Shown: positions 1 through 10,665 of the stretch, one piece after another | Layout: each line of letters starts with the position of its first letter | How positions within the stretch are numbered: the stretch's first letter is position 1 | Assembly (NCBI GenBank): GCA_028583605.1 | Contig: CM053327.1 | Span: 42,236,059-42,300,058, forward strand | Origin: Dastarcus helophoroides | Lineage: Eukaryota > Arthropoda > Insecta > Coleoptera > Bothrideridae | DNA length: 64,000 nucleotides | Reading direction: 5' to 3' | The notes under the pieces: model-generated | What the model was told of the DNA's origin: nothing | Database searches by the model: none | The model's input: only the letters and a program-made list of their open reading frames with translations | Translations under genes and position numbers: made by a program

Positions 1-620
1 AAGTTGACAGCTCATTTAAACCCAAGATTTCCTCTTCTTGTCTCAGAATGTCGTATTTTAGCACAAATTTAAAATTCAGTTTCGAAATCTTTAGGAATCT
101 CGATATTATTTTATTATTATCGACCAACATTGTTAAACCTTGATTTTGAGCTCAACATTTTTTAAAGTAAATCGAGAGTTAGAATGTAAACGCGAAATTT
201 CTACTTGTGTTTGTTTTCTTAATTTTGATTTTCGGATCGAAATTAGGATTCAATTTGGGTTCTATCTCGTAAAAAAAATTGCACAAAACTTCAACTTTAA
301 TCCTACAGTTCCATTCTTTATTTCGTTCTAATTTTTTTCTCAAACTTTTATACAATTAAACTGAAGAAACTTTTTTCTCGTTATATTCCTAAAAGAGGTC
401 GATTTTTGTTTAAGGTTTTTATATTTTTTCTCTACTTGCAGAGAATCAGAATTTCATATTTTTAGCAAAAGTTTTAAATTCAATCTCGAATTTTTTTAAT
501 TTTTTTGATCAAACTTTTATGCAATTAAACTGAAGCAATTTCTTTTTTTCGTTATATTTCTGAAAGAGGTCAATTTTTGTTTAAAGTTTTTATATTTGTT
601 CCCCACTTGCAGAGAAAGGG
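1..620. repeat. 417-bp satellite, block 1 (runs off the left edge)
   Basis: The block opens partway into the family, at the segment containing CAGCTCATTTAAACCC, which recurs near 3540 and 5817. Inside are sub-units with the same order of landmarks: a segment with AGCACAAATTTAAAATTC, then TTGTTAAACCTTGATTTTG, then GAAAGAGGTC followed by a T-rich run and CTACTTGCAGAGA. In the larger block at 3536-4833 the spacing of these landmarks is 417 bp. The short open frame at 140-331 is a by-product. No gene is seen. Confidence 0.75.
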
Positions 621-900
621 AAAGCTTTTTTCAAATGAAACAGTATTTCTTGTGACCTCTCGTTGTTTCATGCTTATTATCGGGTTTTGTGATTTAAAAC
701 CGAAAATGAAATAACGTAAACATTGTTTAGATACACGTTTTTTAATCTGTGAAGAGCAGCAACAATGATATAATATGTTTTTTTATGTTTATGATAATGA
801 AAACAATTAAATGTTCTGTTGTTATATTTAACATACCTAAGTAAATAACCGACTTCTGTTACACTGTAATTGGACAGCTTTTTGTAGAAAAGAACCAAAT
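621..900. repeat. Tail segment of the composite repeat, copy 1
   Basis: After CTACTTGCAGAGA comes a segment containing AGAGCAGCAACAATGATATA and AACAATTAAAT. It recurs at 4834-5100 in the same position after the 417-bp units, so it belongs to the composite unit. The minus-strand frame at 677-898 has no recognisable protein features. Confidence 0.6.
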
Positions 901-2400
901 CGAAAATCCTTAAAGATTACATCTTTAGCATATAGATCAGAAGAAATACGATACCCCCACTTCACCATATCCTCCGAACCCCTCATAATTTTACCTCTCA
1001 GTTCTCTGGCAATGAAAATGTAATATTTAGATAAATATCTATAAGTACGAATTATTTCAGATATTTCGACGTATTTTCAGTTTTTTCTACATTATTGATC
1101 ATAACTCGAAAACTATGTGGGCTAAACTTAAACGAAAAACGTTTTTAAGATGTGCAATCTAAGCGCTTTCATATGACACCCCACTTGACTTTGCCCCCCT
1201 AGCCCCCCAAATCTCTATCCCCCATTTCTGATCCTCTGACAATGAAAATTTACTGTTCATATGCGTATCTATTACCATGATTTTTTTCAAAATTTTAGGT
1301 TTGCATACTTTGGAAATAGAAAAAGAAATTTGGACAATTTTAATCATTGTCCAAAAAGTATTCGAGCTAAAATTAAAAATAAAACAGTTTTGAAATATTT
1401 AAACTACTCGCTTTTATATGATACCCCACTTGACTCTGCCCCACCTAGTCCCCCCAAATCTTGATCCGCCATTTCGGATCCTCCGGCTATAAAAATTTAC
1501 TTTTCATATGAGTATCTATTACCCTAATTTTTTTTTCGAAATTTTAGGTCTGCATACTTTGGAAATAGAAGGTGGAATTTGGACAATTTTAATCATTATC
1601 CAAAAACTATTCGAGCTAAAATTAAAAATAAAACAGTCTTGAAGTATTTAAACAACGCACTTTTATATGATACCCCACTTGACCCTGCCCCCCCTAGCCC
1701 CCCAAATCTTGATCCCACATTTCGGATTCTCTGGTAATAAAAATTTACTTTTTATGTGAGTATCTATTAAACAGACTTTTTTTCAAAATTTTAGGTCTGC
1801 ATACTTTGGAAATAGAAAAAGGAATTTAAACAATTTCAATTATAATTCAAAAACGATTCGGTCTTAAAATAAAAAAAAACACTTTTGAAATATTTAAACG
1901 ACGCACTTTCATATGATACCCCATTTGACCCTGGCCCCCCCTAGCCACCTCAAACGTTTCGAGTTTTTTGGTAATGAAAATATAATTTTTATATAAGTAT
2001 CTATTAACCTGACATTTTTTCAAAATTTTAGGTCTACATATTTTGGAAATAGAAGGAGAAATTGCATATATTTACAAAAATTTAATCATAATTCGAAAAC
2101 TATTCGGGCTACAATTGAAAGAAAAACAGTATTGAAATATGAAAATGACGTACTTTTATATGATACCCCACTTGACCATGTCCCCCCTAGCCCCCCTTAA
2201 ATATAGTTTATATTTTTACCCCATAGTAATGCAAATATAATTTGTACATGAGTATCTATTGGTGTGAATTATTTCAAATTTTTCGGCCTATATATTTTGG
2301 ACATAAGAAAGCGGAATCGTATATTTTGACATATTTTTTATCATAATCCAAAAACTGTGTCGGCTCAAATTAAAAAAAAAATAGATTCAATTGGATTCAA
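901..2400. repeat. ~247-bp tandem array, six copies
   Basis: The marker CCCCACTTGAC or a close variant appears near 954, 1179, 1424, 1673, 1919 and 2166, giving spacings of about 225, 245, 249, 246 and 247 bp. Each unit has a C-rich segment (GCCCCCCCTAGCCCCCC type), then AATGAAAATTTA, then TTTTAGGTCTGCATACTTTGG. The first and last units are the most diverged, as expected at array edges. It sits inside the tail of a composite repeat. Confidence 0.85.
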
Positions 2401-2997
<597 letters not shown>

Positions 2998-3007
2998 TTA
3001 TAACACT

Positions 3008-3257
3008 TGTAACACCAACTGATTTCGGAACACTACAATTGTTCACTTTACTAGTAGACTATCTAGCTATTTGACTATCAGACTAATTAACCGACTGAGG
3101 GAAAGACGACCCCGTATTTATGCCCTTACGGTTTTCTAGGCGGATCTCCGAACCGATAAGATTATCGCTTGTGGAAACGTCTGGAGCGCTTACCTGTCGT
3201 ATGATTCATTCTCGCGGCGGTTTCCCATTATCAAATGTTTCTAAAGAATTCCTTACA
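3008..3257 (-). repeat. LTR-like block, copy 1
   Basis: On the plus strand this runs from TGTAACACC to CCTTACA; on the minus strand it starts TGTAAGGAATTC and ends GTGTTACA, so it has LTR-type TG...CA ends. The minus strand shares words and order with the solo LTRs at 24669 and 37867: a GGGAAA then GCGGCCGC-like segment, ATACGACAGGTAAGCG, a TATAAA-like box (CATAAATACGG) and CTTTCCCTC. That points to a diverged LTR of the same retrotransposon lineage. I could not find a convincing target duplication. Confidence 0.6.
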
Positions 3258-3287
3258 TAATCACTAATACAAATATTATTTATGGTG

Positions 3288-3510
3288 GAATGGACTGGTC
3301 CTTGGTTATCTTCAAAAACTGAAATAAAAATCTTGCCCTTGAAACCAAGAAAGATTAAAAAACAGAACAAAGGTTGCTCTAACGCGTTTTGAAGATATTT
3401 CTGTTTCTCAAGATGATAGCTTGGCTATCGAAACGCGTTAGAGCAACCTCTGTTCTGTTTTTAATCTTCCTTGGTCTCAGGGGACAAGATTTCTATTTCA
3501 ATTTCTCAAC
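3288..3510. mobile_element. Foldback element, family C, copy 1
   Basis: Left arm: GGAATGGACTGGTCCTTGG, then CCTTGAAACCAAGAAAG, then GGTTGCTCTAACGCG. Right arm: the reverse complement in reverse order. The right arm carries the hammerhead-like core, but its first box reads CTCAAGA, with a C where the invariant G should be. Stem II is GATAGC/GCTATC and the GAAACGCGTTAGAG block is intact. The left arm is truncated before its own core. It sits between an LTR-like block and 417-bp units, as do the copies at 5569 and 6995. Confidence 0.8.
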
Positions 3511-3535
3511 TGTAATCAGCAAATTTTGGGGAAAA

Positions 3536-4833
3536 AGTGGACAGCTCATTTAAACCCAAGATTTTCTCTACTTGTCTCAGAATTTCATATTTTAGCACAA
3601 ATTTGAAATTCAGTTTCGAAATCTTTAGGAATCTCGATATTATTCTTGACTAACAATGTTAAACCTTGATTCAAAGCTCAAAATTGTTTAAAGTAAATCG
3701 ATAGTTAGACTATAAACTCGAAATTTTCACTTGAGTTTGTCTGTTAATTTCGGTTTCTCAATCGAAGTTTGGGTTCAATTTCGAAAAAAAAATTCCATAA
3801 AATTTCGACTTTAATCCTACAGTTCCATTCTTATCTCACGTCGAAAGTTGGACGAATCTTCTAATTTTCCCCCAAACTTTTGTTATAATTAAACTGAAGC
3901 AATTTTTTTCTCGTTATATTCCTGCAAGAGGTCGATTTTTGTTTAAACTTTTTATATTTTTTCTCTACTTGCAAGAATCAGAATTTTTTATTTTTAGCAC
4001 AAATTTTAAATTCAATTCCGAAATCTTTAGGAATCTCGACATTATTTTCGGCCAACATTGTTAAACCTTGATTTTGAGCTTACAATTTTTTTAAATAAAT
4101 CGAGAGTTAGACTGTAAACGTGAAATTTTCACTTGTGTTTGTTTTTTGATCTCGATTTTTCGATCGAAATTTGGGTTCAATTTCGAAAAAAAATTTCTCC
4201 AAAACTTCGACTTCAGTCCTACAATTCCATTCTTTATTTCATCATGTCAGATAAAAGGTCGAAGGTTGGACCAATCTCCTAATTTCTTTCTCAAATCTTT
4301 ATATAATTAAACTGAAGAAACTTTTTTTTCGTTATATTCTGAAAGAGGTCGATTTTTGTTTAAACTTTTTATATTTTTTCTCTACTTGCAAGAATCAGAA
4401 TTTCTTGTTTTTAGCACAAATTTTAAATTCAATTCCGAAATCTTTAGGAATCTCGACGTTATTTTTGGCTAACATTGTTAAACCTTGATTTTGAGGTCAA
4501 CACTTTTTAAAGCAAATTGAAAGTTAGACTTAAACGCGAAATTTTCACTTGCGTTTGCTGTTGAATTTCGATTTTTCGATCGAAATTTGGGTTGAATTTC
4601 GAAAAACATTTCCTCAAAACTTCGACTGTAATCTTGCAGATCCATTCTTTATCTCGTCATGTCAGATAAAAAGTAGAAAGTTGGAGGAATCTTCTAATTT
4701 TTTTCTCAAACTTTTATATAATTAAATTAATTATTATTGGTCAATATATATTTAAAGTAGAGACTTTTTTTTCGTTATATTCCTGAAAGAGGTCGATTTT
4801 TTTAAAAGTATTCATATTTTTTCCCTACTTGCA
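3536..4833. repeat. 417-bp satellite, block 2
   Basis: About three direct units. CTACTTGCAAGAATCAG occurs near 3965 and 4382, giving 417 bp. Every unit contains AGCACAAATTT, AATCTTTAGGAATCTCGA, ACATTGTTAAACCTTGATT and a GAAAGAGGTCGATTTTTG segment. The CG-containing words TTCGATTTTTCGATCGAAA make a short palindrome in each unit. Confidence 0.85.
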
Positions 4834-5300
4834 GACAAAGTGGTGACTTTTTTTTCTAAGGGAAGAGTATTTCTTGTGAACCCTCGTTTCATGGGAATTA
4901 GGGCTCATTATTAGGTTATGTGGTTCAAAAGCGAAAATAAAAAAGCTCAAACATTGCTTAAATGCACATTTTTTAATCTGTGGAAGTATTTGTCGAATTT
5001 CTTTTGTTAGAAGAGCAGCAACAATGATATAATATGTGTTTTTTATGTTAATGTTAATGAAAACAATTAAATATTCTGTTGTTAAAATTAACATTCGTAA
5101 ACGCATGTCCTGCCAAGGGCGCTTCTATTTAATCGATGTTACTATGCATGCAACACATAATAGAAGAATAAAAAGTTACCTAACTACAGTGACCTTTGCA
5201 ACTTTGGTTACATCGTACATCTATTTGTTAAACATATACGTAGAGTCAATAGTATTGTTGCACGTTATTGGTTCAAAAATTAAAATTTCGTGAATTGTAA
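4834..5300. repeat. Tail segment of the composite repeat, copy 2
   Basis: Shares AGAGCAGCAACAATGATATA with 621-900. Its last part (ATAGTATTGTTGCACG, then AAATTTCGTGAATTG) matches 6659-6720. Frames at 4825-5106 (minus) and 5036-5293 (plus) overlap in opposite directions over repeat sequence and show no protein family features. Confidence 0.65.
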
Positions 5301-5304
5301 CACT

Positions 5305-5542
5305 TGTAACACAAACTGATGTTGGTTCAATTGGGATTCACTTAACTAGTAGACTATCTAGCTAACTGACTATCCGACTAACTCATTGACTGAGGTAAAG
5401 ACGACCGCGTATTTATACCCTGATGGTTTTCTAGACGGATCACCGATTAGATTATCGCTTGTGGAAACGTCTGCTTATCTGCCTTATGATTCATTCTGGC
5501 GACCGCTTCCCATTATCAAATGCTTCTAGAGGATTCCTTACA
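5305..5542 (-). repeat. LTR-like block, copy 2
   Basis: Same block as 3008-3257, with TGTAACACAAACTG at one end and GGATTCCTTACA at the other. It is slightly shorter and lacks part of the CTGGAGCGC segment. Flanks (CACT before, TAATCACT after) are the same as in copies 1 and 3, so the block moved with its surroundings. Confidence 0.6.
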
Positions 5543-5568
5543 TAATCACTAATACAAATATTTTTTTC

Positions 5569-5790
5569 GGTGGAACGGACTGGTCCTTGGTTATCTTCAA
5601 AAACTGAAATACAAATCTTGTCCCCTGAAACCAAGAAAGATTAAAAAACACAACAGAAGTTGCTCTAACCCGTTTGGAAGATATTTCTGTTTCTGAAGGT
5701 GATAGCTTGGCTACCCAACGCTCTGTTGTGTTTTTAATCTTTCTTGGTTTCAGGGAACAAGATTTGTATTTCAATTTCTCAACTGTAATC
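5569..5790. mobile_element. Foldback element, family C, copy 2
   Basis: Left arm starts GGTGGAACGGACTGGTCC and right arm ends GACAAGATTTGTATTTC. The centre is damaged: the stem reads GGTGATAGC then GGCTACC, and the AACGCGTTAGAG block is partly deleted. No functional hammerhead core remains. Frames read through both arms by chance. Confidence 0.75.
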
Positions 5791-5811
5791 TGCAAATTTT
5801 TGGGAAAACAG

Positions 5812-6390
5812 TTGACAGCTTATTTGAATCCCAGATTTCGTCTTCTTGTCTCAGAATTTCATATCTTAGCACAAATTTGAAATTCAGTTTCGAAATCTTT
5901 ACGAATCTCGATGTTATTTTCGACTAACATTGTTAAACCTCGATTTTGAGCTCAACATTTTTTAAAGTAAATCGATAGTTGGACTATAAACGCGAAATTT
6001 TTATTTCAGTTCGTTTTTTAATTTCGGTTTTTCAATCGAAATTTAGGTTCAATTTCGAAAAAAAATTTCCAAAAACTACAGTTCCATTCTTTATTTCGTC
6101 ATGTCAGATAAAAGGTCGAAAGTTGAACCAATCTCCTAATTTATTGGTCAAACTTATATATTTAAAGTAAAGAGACTTTTTTTTCGTTATATTCCTGAAA
6201 GAGGTCGATTTTTGTTTAAGCTTTTTGTATTTTTTCCTTACTTGCAGAGAATCAGAATTTCATATTTTAAGCAAAAGTTTTAAATTCAATTTCGAAATCT
6301 TTAAATTTTTTTCTCAAACTTTTATGGAATTAAGCTGAAGCAATTTCTTTTCTTCGTTATATTTCTGAACGTGGCCAATAAAAAATATAT
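5812..6390. repeat. 417-bp satellite, block 3
   Basis: Begins with GTTGACAGCTTATTTGAA, as blocks 1 and 2 do after their foldback element, and contains one and a half units. It ends in a diverged stretch near a short TATATATC run. Confidence 0.75.
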
Positions 6391-6724
6391 ATATCTATAT
6401 CTCATGGTTGAAATTACCCCATCATTTGGTTCAATGTACCCCGATAGTGGGGCAGTTTGAACCATTTCTAAGGTTTTTTTAACCGCTGATTGTTGGTACT
6501 AAAAGAACTTTTAATTCGCTGAAAGTTAATCAGTCTTGTAAATAAAGGTTTATAGAATACTACCCAGCCCTTAGTTACCAGATTTTTTTAATACAACTTC
6601 AAAAATGGCACATTGAATAAAAAATGGTTAATTCTGCCTTCCTTTCCCTTACATGGAGTCGATAGTATTATGTGTATTGTTGGGTGTTATCGGTTCGAAA
6701 ATTAAATTTCGTGAATTATATCAC
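6391..6724. other. Non-coding spacer with one unplaced segment
   Basis: Bases 6395-6650 are not shared with other composite copies and contain a C/G cluster (ACCCCGATAGTGGGGCAG) that could form a short hairpin. From 6659 the sequence returns to the composite tail seen at 5240-5300. This is probably an insertion of unknown type. Confidence 0.4.
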
Positions 6725-6978
6725 TTCCAACACAAACTGATTTCGGAACAATACAATTGTAATTCACTTAACTAGTAGACTATCTAGCTATTTGACTATC
6801 GGACTAATTAAATGACTGAGGGAAAGACGACCCCATATTTATACCCTTACGGTTTTCTGGGCGGATCTCCGTACCGATAGGATTATGACTTGTGGAAACA
6901 TCTGGAGTGCTTATCCGCCACATGATTCATTTTCGCGGCCGCTTTCCATTATGAAATGTTTCTAGAGAATTCCTTACA
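6725..6978 (-). repeat. LTR-like block, copy 3
   Basis: Third copy of the 3008-3257 block, with its TG end mutated (TCCAACACAAACTG). It ends GAATTCCTTACA and is followed by TAATCACTAAC. The minus strand keeps a full GCGGCCGC word, also found in the solo LTRs at 24669 and 37867. Confidence 0.6.
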
Positions 6979-6994
6979 TAATCACTAACACCAA

Positions 6995-7125
6995 TATTAT
7001 TTTTGGTACAACGGATCTTCAAAAATTGAAATACAAATTGTGTCCCCTGAAACCAAGAAAGATTAAAAAACACAACAAAGGTTGCTCTAACGCATTTCGA
7101 CAGCCAAGCTATCATTTTCAGAAAG
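6995..7125 (-). mobile_element. Foldback element, family C, left arm only (copy 3)
   Basis: Only the left arm is present. Read on the minus strand the hammerhead-like core is CTGAAAA, a stem GATAGC/GCTGTC (one mismatch) and GAAATGCGTTAGAG. The first box has lost the invariant G and the palindromic ACGCGT is ATGCGT, so this copy should be inactive. Confidence 0.75.
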
Positions 7126-8400
7126 ATACTATTATAACTACATTTTGTTATAGTGTATAGTATATAATTGGAAAGTTTTGATACTTTTTTAGTTATCTTC
7201 TTGAACAAGAGAATATGTTGCATCCGAGACAACGCCTCCTGCTCATAATAATTTAAACTTCTCGGAATATGCTGAACAATATGCTATAGACTGAAATGGG
7301 TATTTCATTAATAATTTCTTGAGCTCTCCTCCCGTCAGATATAGACAAATTTGACGTCGACTAACAATGCAGGAGGGCAACAGGAAAACCACGACTGCAT
7401 ATTTGTCGCAGTCGCAGGCGTCGTATGTCACAAGACATAAAGCACCCAAAGACAAATATGTATTTTTAGAATCCCAGTTAAAGCCGCCTGACAGGGCATT
7501 ATGATTTACGAGCAGTTTCGCTCTTCGCACATCTCAATGAGTAATGTAATTTCGTAATTGTCAGTCGAATGTCGTTAGTCTGATCAAATTACGAAAACGA
7601 GCAGCCAACTCGATTGTCATATGCGCGTGGTAAATGGTGATTGATGGTGGGTATTTCCGGTGACAGAACGGGACATATTCTATCACCACGACGGCCATAA
7701 ACACGTTTTTATATGCAACGTGACGCTGCTCGTACATTGTAACAAGTAGGCGGCTAGAATGGCCCTCTAGACGCGTAAATCACCCAGATGTGGACATTGC
7801 ACACACGGGGTTAATATCCTGACTGATTTATGCTATACCGGGGACAATACACGGCGACGGATATAGATACAACCGAACCTCTTCGACGCACCTTTTGCTC
7901 CACGCATTCGGTCTATTGTTCCCTGCGAGTTGAGCTGGTGTTTCGCGAGGTCTAACAAATGGAGTCATATTTTCGAAAGCTAGAAATACGCTGCTTAAGA
8001 AGGTTTTGTGGCGATGTTGGTTCGATTAGAACATAAAAACCACATTTATATAAACATTATATTAATTAGGAATAACAGTGAACAAATGGACTAACTATAT
8101 TCAAGACCCAAACAGAACTGATTCTCGTTGAATTTTTTTTATCTCAACTTCGCCTACAAGTGGGGGTTCTCTCGTCTTCTAGAAATAATATTAATGGCTT
8201 TGGGAGAAAATACTATTCTGAAAACTCTAATGATATTTGTACGTATTTACGCTTATTAAGAAAGATCCTAAAATCCCAATGACGATTTCAATAAGGTCAT
8301 TAGGACGTAATAATAATTCTGTTTACGCCGGTACATTACTCCTAAAACGTACGCTACAGTTTATTTATCTTTCAGATTACAAATGTGTAGTAGAATTAAA
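7126..8400. other. Largely non-repetitive DNA with a GC-richer island
   Basis: No copy of this stretch appears elsewhere in the window. From about 7540 to 7960 the base composition is clearly more GC-rich than the surroundings. The longest frame is on the minus strand at 7243-7530 (95 codons): Cys-rich in the middle, with no recognisable domain or signal peptide. It could be chance, an exon fragment or conserved non-coding DNA. I do not call a gene. Confidence 0.4.
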
Positions 8401-8405
8401 AATGT

Positions 8406-8481
8406 GTGGTCGGCGACCGGAGATCGAACCCGGGACCTTTACGCGAGAGGTAGACTCCTTAACCACAGAGCCAGTGCCACC
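8406..8481 (-). tRNA. tRNA-like sequence (tRNA pseudogene or SINE head)
   Basis: On the minus strand it contains an A-box-like word (TGGCTCTGTGGTTAAGGAG) and, about 30 bases later, a B-box-like word (GGGTTCGATCTCCGG) with a good T-stem (CCGGG/TCCGG with one wobble). The putative acceptor halves do not pair well and there is no clear anticodon arm, so it is not a functional tRNA. A tRNA-derived SINE head or decayed tRNA is more likely. A plus-strand frame of 140 codons runs across it by chance. Confidence 0.6.
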
Positions 8482-8573
8482 ACTAGTTAACTTTTCTTAT
8501 TTCCTTCACGTACTCCACTCATGGTACCTCCTACAAATGTATAACATCTGGGGATTGCAAACACATTATCTAA

Positions 8574-8665
8574 TTTTGATGGAACGGACTGGTCCTTGGT
8601 TATCCTCAAAAATTGAAATACAGAACCTCAGGGGACAAGTTCTGTATTTCAATTTTTGAACATTA
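8574..8665. mobile_element. Miniature foldback of family C (centre missing)
   Basis: GGAACGGACTGGTCCTTGG and AAAATTGAAATACAGAAC are followed, after CTCAGGGGACAA, by the reverse complement of the inner half. The whole ribozyme-like centre is gone, leaving a near-perfect hairpin. The copy at 56757-56855 has a similar shortened form. Confidence 0.7.
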
Positions 8666-8756
8666 TCTAATGATCATCACTATTATTTAGCTGCATCTAT
8701 CAGTGAGAGAGAAGAGTGAGCACCTGAAATTATGAGCAACTAATTAAAATCGATCA

Positions 8757-8897
8757 GTATCCCTCTGAAGATGATACCTTGGCTGTCGAAGCGCGTTAGA
8801 GCAACCTCTATTGTGTTTTTTATTTTTTCTTGGGTTCAGGGGACAAGATTTGTATTTCAATTTTTAAAGATAACCAAGGACCAGTTCGTTCCACCAA
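8757..8897 (+). mobile_element. Family C foldback, right arm
   Basis: Right arm with CTCTGAAGATGATA, a broken stem (GATACC/GGCTGTC), GAAGCGCGTTAGAGC and the terminal CAAGGACCAGTTCGTTCC. The GAAA box is mutated to GAAG and stem II no longer pairs, so the ribozyme-like core is dead. Confidence 0.75.
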
Positions 8898-9407
8898 AAA
8901 AATAAATAAAAACGATGCTTCAAATGCAACTGCACCAATTTTGTTATCGTTACAAAGACAAGGGTAATTTTTATGTATTTGAGACTCTGGGGTACTTACA
9001 AAATAAGACGGTTTCGCAATTGTCAACTTGCAAATAAAAAATATTCTTTTGCTGCTGTTGACTTGACTAATTTGACTGAAATTCGAGAAAATACGGATTT
9101 GAGGATTGGAGACACTGATGAGTGCATCTCAAAATTCAGGGCACTTCCCCAGTGGACAAGAGTGCTCTGTATAGTAGGATAAATTTCGATTCGATTAAAG
9201 AACTTTAATGGAATAGACGATCATCGTCAATAACGTATTGAAGACAAGAAAACGCAATTGGTTGCTATTGTCGAATGAAGAATTTCTATAGAAATTTGTT
9301 ATCAGATAACAATTTAAGGAACCTCCAGATTTGGAACACTATAACACTCCCAATAATGAAAACTGTTTGATTTTAGCGACTGCTAGGAAATTTTGATACT
9401 TAATGAT
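8898..9407. other. Spacer without recognisable gene
   Basis: AT-rich, not repeated in the window. One plus frame at 8973-9182 (69 codons) has ordinary amino-acid composition but no motif I recognise. Confidence 0.4.
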
Positions 9408-9650
9408 TGATACACAAATCTTGCCCCTTGAAACCAAGAAAGATTAAAGAACACAACACTTGCTCTAAGACGTTTCGATGGCCAAATACTGAGTATTTCT
9501 TTGAAGACGATAGTTTGGCTATCAAAAAATATTAGAGCAAATGTTGTTGTGTTCCTTTTAATCCTTGTGATTTTTGATCCTTCTTAGTTTCAGAGGACAG
9601 GATTTGTGCATCAATTTTTGAAGATAACCAAGGACCAGTCGGTTCCACCA
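9408..9650. mobile_element. Family C foldback, degenerate full-length copy
   Basis: Both arms are present: ACACAAATCTTGCCCCTTG on the left, and AGATAACCAAGGACCAGTCG then GTTCCACC on the right. The centre reads TTTGAAGACGATAG and then ATCAAAAAATATTAGAGC, so the GAAAC box is lost. Confidence 0.7.
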
Positions 9651-9800
9651 AACTCAAATCTGATAAGCCTAACTTTGTTAATTTCATCGTCGAAATAAAG
9701 AGAAAAAACGCTTAGAAATTTTTACTTAACCCAATTTTAACATTGTATTTTGTTGACACCAATGAAGATGAGACCAAAGGACATAATGATGGAGCACATC
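9651..9800 (+). repeat. Dispersed repeat downstream of the foldback, copy 1
   Basis: CAAATCTGATAAGCCTAAC through ACCAATGAAGATGAGACC is shared, with a few changes, with 14048-14195, again directly after a family C right arm. The foldback and this flank were therefore duplicated together. Confidence 0.7.
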
Positions 9801-9924
9801 CACTGCGTTCAAAGTGAATTATTTGGCTTGAGAATGATGTTCGAAATCAGATCAGTCATATAAATACTTCTTCATCATGCTGGATTGTACTCCTAATGCT
9901 GGATTGTATTCCTAATGCTGGCTT

Positions 9925-9962
9925 GTACTCCTGATGTGAATTGAGTCGAACAATGATTATTG
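9925..9962 (+). repeat. 38-bp perfect inverted repeat, left partner
   Basis: Reverse complement of 10562-10599 over all 38 positions. The pair encloses a family C foldback and a complete family A element. Its inner end overlaps the right-hand target duplication of the family A insertion. Confidence 0.85.
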
Positions 9963-9973
9963 GGTTAAGTTAA

Positions 9974-10167
9974 AACACAAATCTTGCCTCCTGAAATCAA
10001 GAAAAAATTAAATAACGCAACAAAGGTTGTTCTAGCGCGTTTTGATAGTCCAAGTGTATCTCTCTGAAGATGATAGCTTGGCTATCGAAACGCGTTAGAG
10101 CAAACTTGGTTGTGGTTTTTAACCTTTCTTGGTTTCAGAGGACAATATTTATATTTCAACTTAACCC
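9974..10167. mobile_element. Family C foldback with an intact hammerhead-like core
   Basis: Left arm ACACAAATCTTGCCTCC to GTTGTTCTAGCGCG; right arm from CTCTCTGAAGATG to TTTCTTGGTTTCAGAGG. The right arm keeps every conserved element of the family C core (see the 10060-10100 entry). The family A monomer at 10178 lies directly next to its right end. Confidence 0.8.
10060..10100 (+). ncRNA. Hammerhead-like ribozyme, family C, intact core
   Basis: Order seen: stem I strand CTCT; box CTGAAGA (fits CUGANGA); one unpaired T; stem II GATAGC with loop TTG and GCTATC; GAAA; stem III CGCG then T as position 16.1; T at the cleavage position; stem I partner AGAG. Stem III with the last A of GAAA reads ACGCGT, a self-complementary hexamer that would pair best between two molecules. 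The single base between CUGANGA and stem II departs from the textbook core. From memory, similar variants occur in Penelope-associated repeats. Activity is an inference. Confidence 0.6.
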
Positions 10168-10177
10168 AATAATCATT

Positions 10178-10562
10178 CTAATGCACAAACCATTAGGTTT
10201 GAACATTTATTAGATTTAGAAGTTTTGAATCCAAATACCGGTTTCGATCTTGTTAGATCTCATCAATTTGGTATATCCAACTCGAATGCTGACAAATGTT
10301 CCGACAAGTAAGTACTAAAACATTCACAGACGTCAAGCGAGTGACTCTTAGTACTACCACCTATTGGTCCATAGAGAAACTATGGCCATCGCCAACAATG
10401 TCGTATGCAAGTAGAATGCAACCTAGTCTACAAATTCATGCAGCCCTCCAGGCGGCGTGTATAGCGAATCATAGGTAGCTGAACTACCAACAGTTGAAAC
10501 ACTGCCACCTAGCGAAGCGATTGCTCTCTAGGAAAGTCCCCAGAAGACAAGGATTCTAATGC
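10178..10562 (-). mobile_element. Retrozyme-like element, family A, complete monomer
   Basis: A 385-bp unit flanked by the 10-bp direct repeat AATAATCATT (10168-10177 and 10563-10572). One end is CTAATGCACAAACC and the other TTCTAATGC. It shares its whole length with the family A copies at 16866-18036 and contains ATTGGTCCATAGAGAAAC and CACCTAGCGAAGCG. It encodes no protein; the frame at 10296-10478 is incidental. The hammerhead lies on the minus strand at 10231-10271. Size and structure resemble animal retrozymes (non-coding hammerhead retroelements of roughly 170-400 nt). Confidence 0.8.
10231..10271 (-). ncRNA. Hammerhead ribozyme, family A, inactivated copy
   Basis: Minus strand: CCAAA, then TTGATGA in place of CTGANGA, stem II GATCT/AGATC, GAAACCGGTA and TTTGG. 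The invariant first C of the box is T here, so cleavage should be abolished. The stems and the palindromic ACCGGT stem III are kept. Confidence 0.75.
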
Positions 10563-10599
10563 AATAATCATTGTTCGACTCAATTCACATCAGGAGTAC

Positions 10600-10665
10600 A
10601 ATCTAGGATTTGTGTATCAGTTTTTGAAGATAACCAAGGACAAAACCGTTCCACCAAAGTTGACT
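10600..10665 (+). mobile_element. Family C terminal fragment
   Basis: GGATTTGTGTATCAG, then AGATAACCAAGGACAAAACC and GTTCCACC, are the end of a family C right arm without its core. Together with the 38-bp inverted repeat this suggests that the 9408-10665 stretch grew by nested insertion and inversion. Confidence 0.6.

Noticed and set aside
8237..8659. 140-codon plus-strand frame
   Set aside because: It runs through a minus-strand tRNA-like sequence and into a foldback arm, so it is a chance frame across non-coding repeats.
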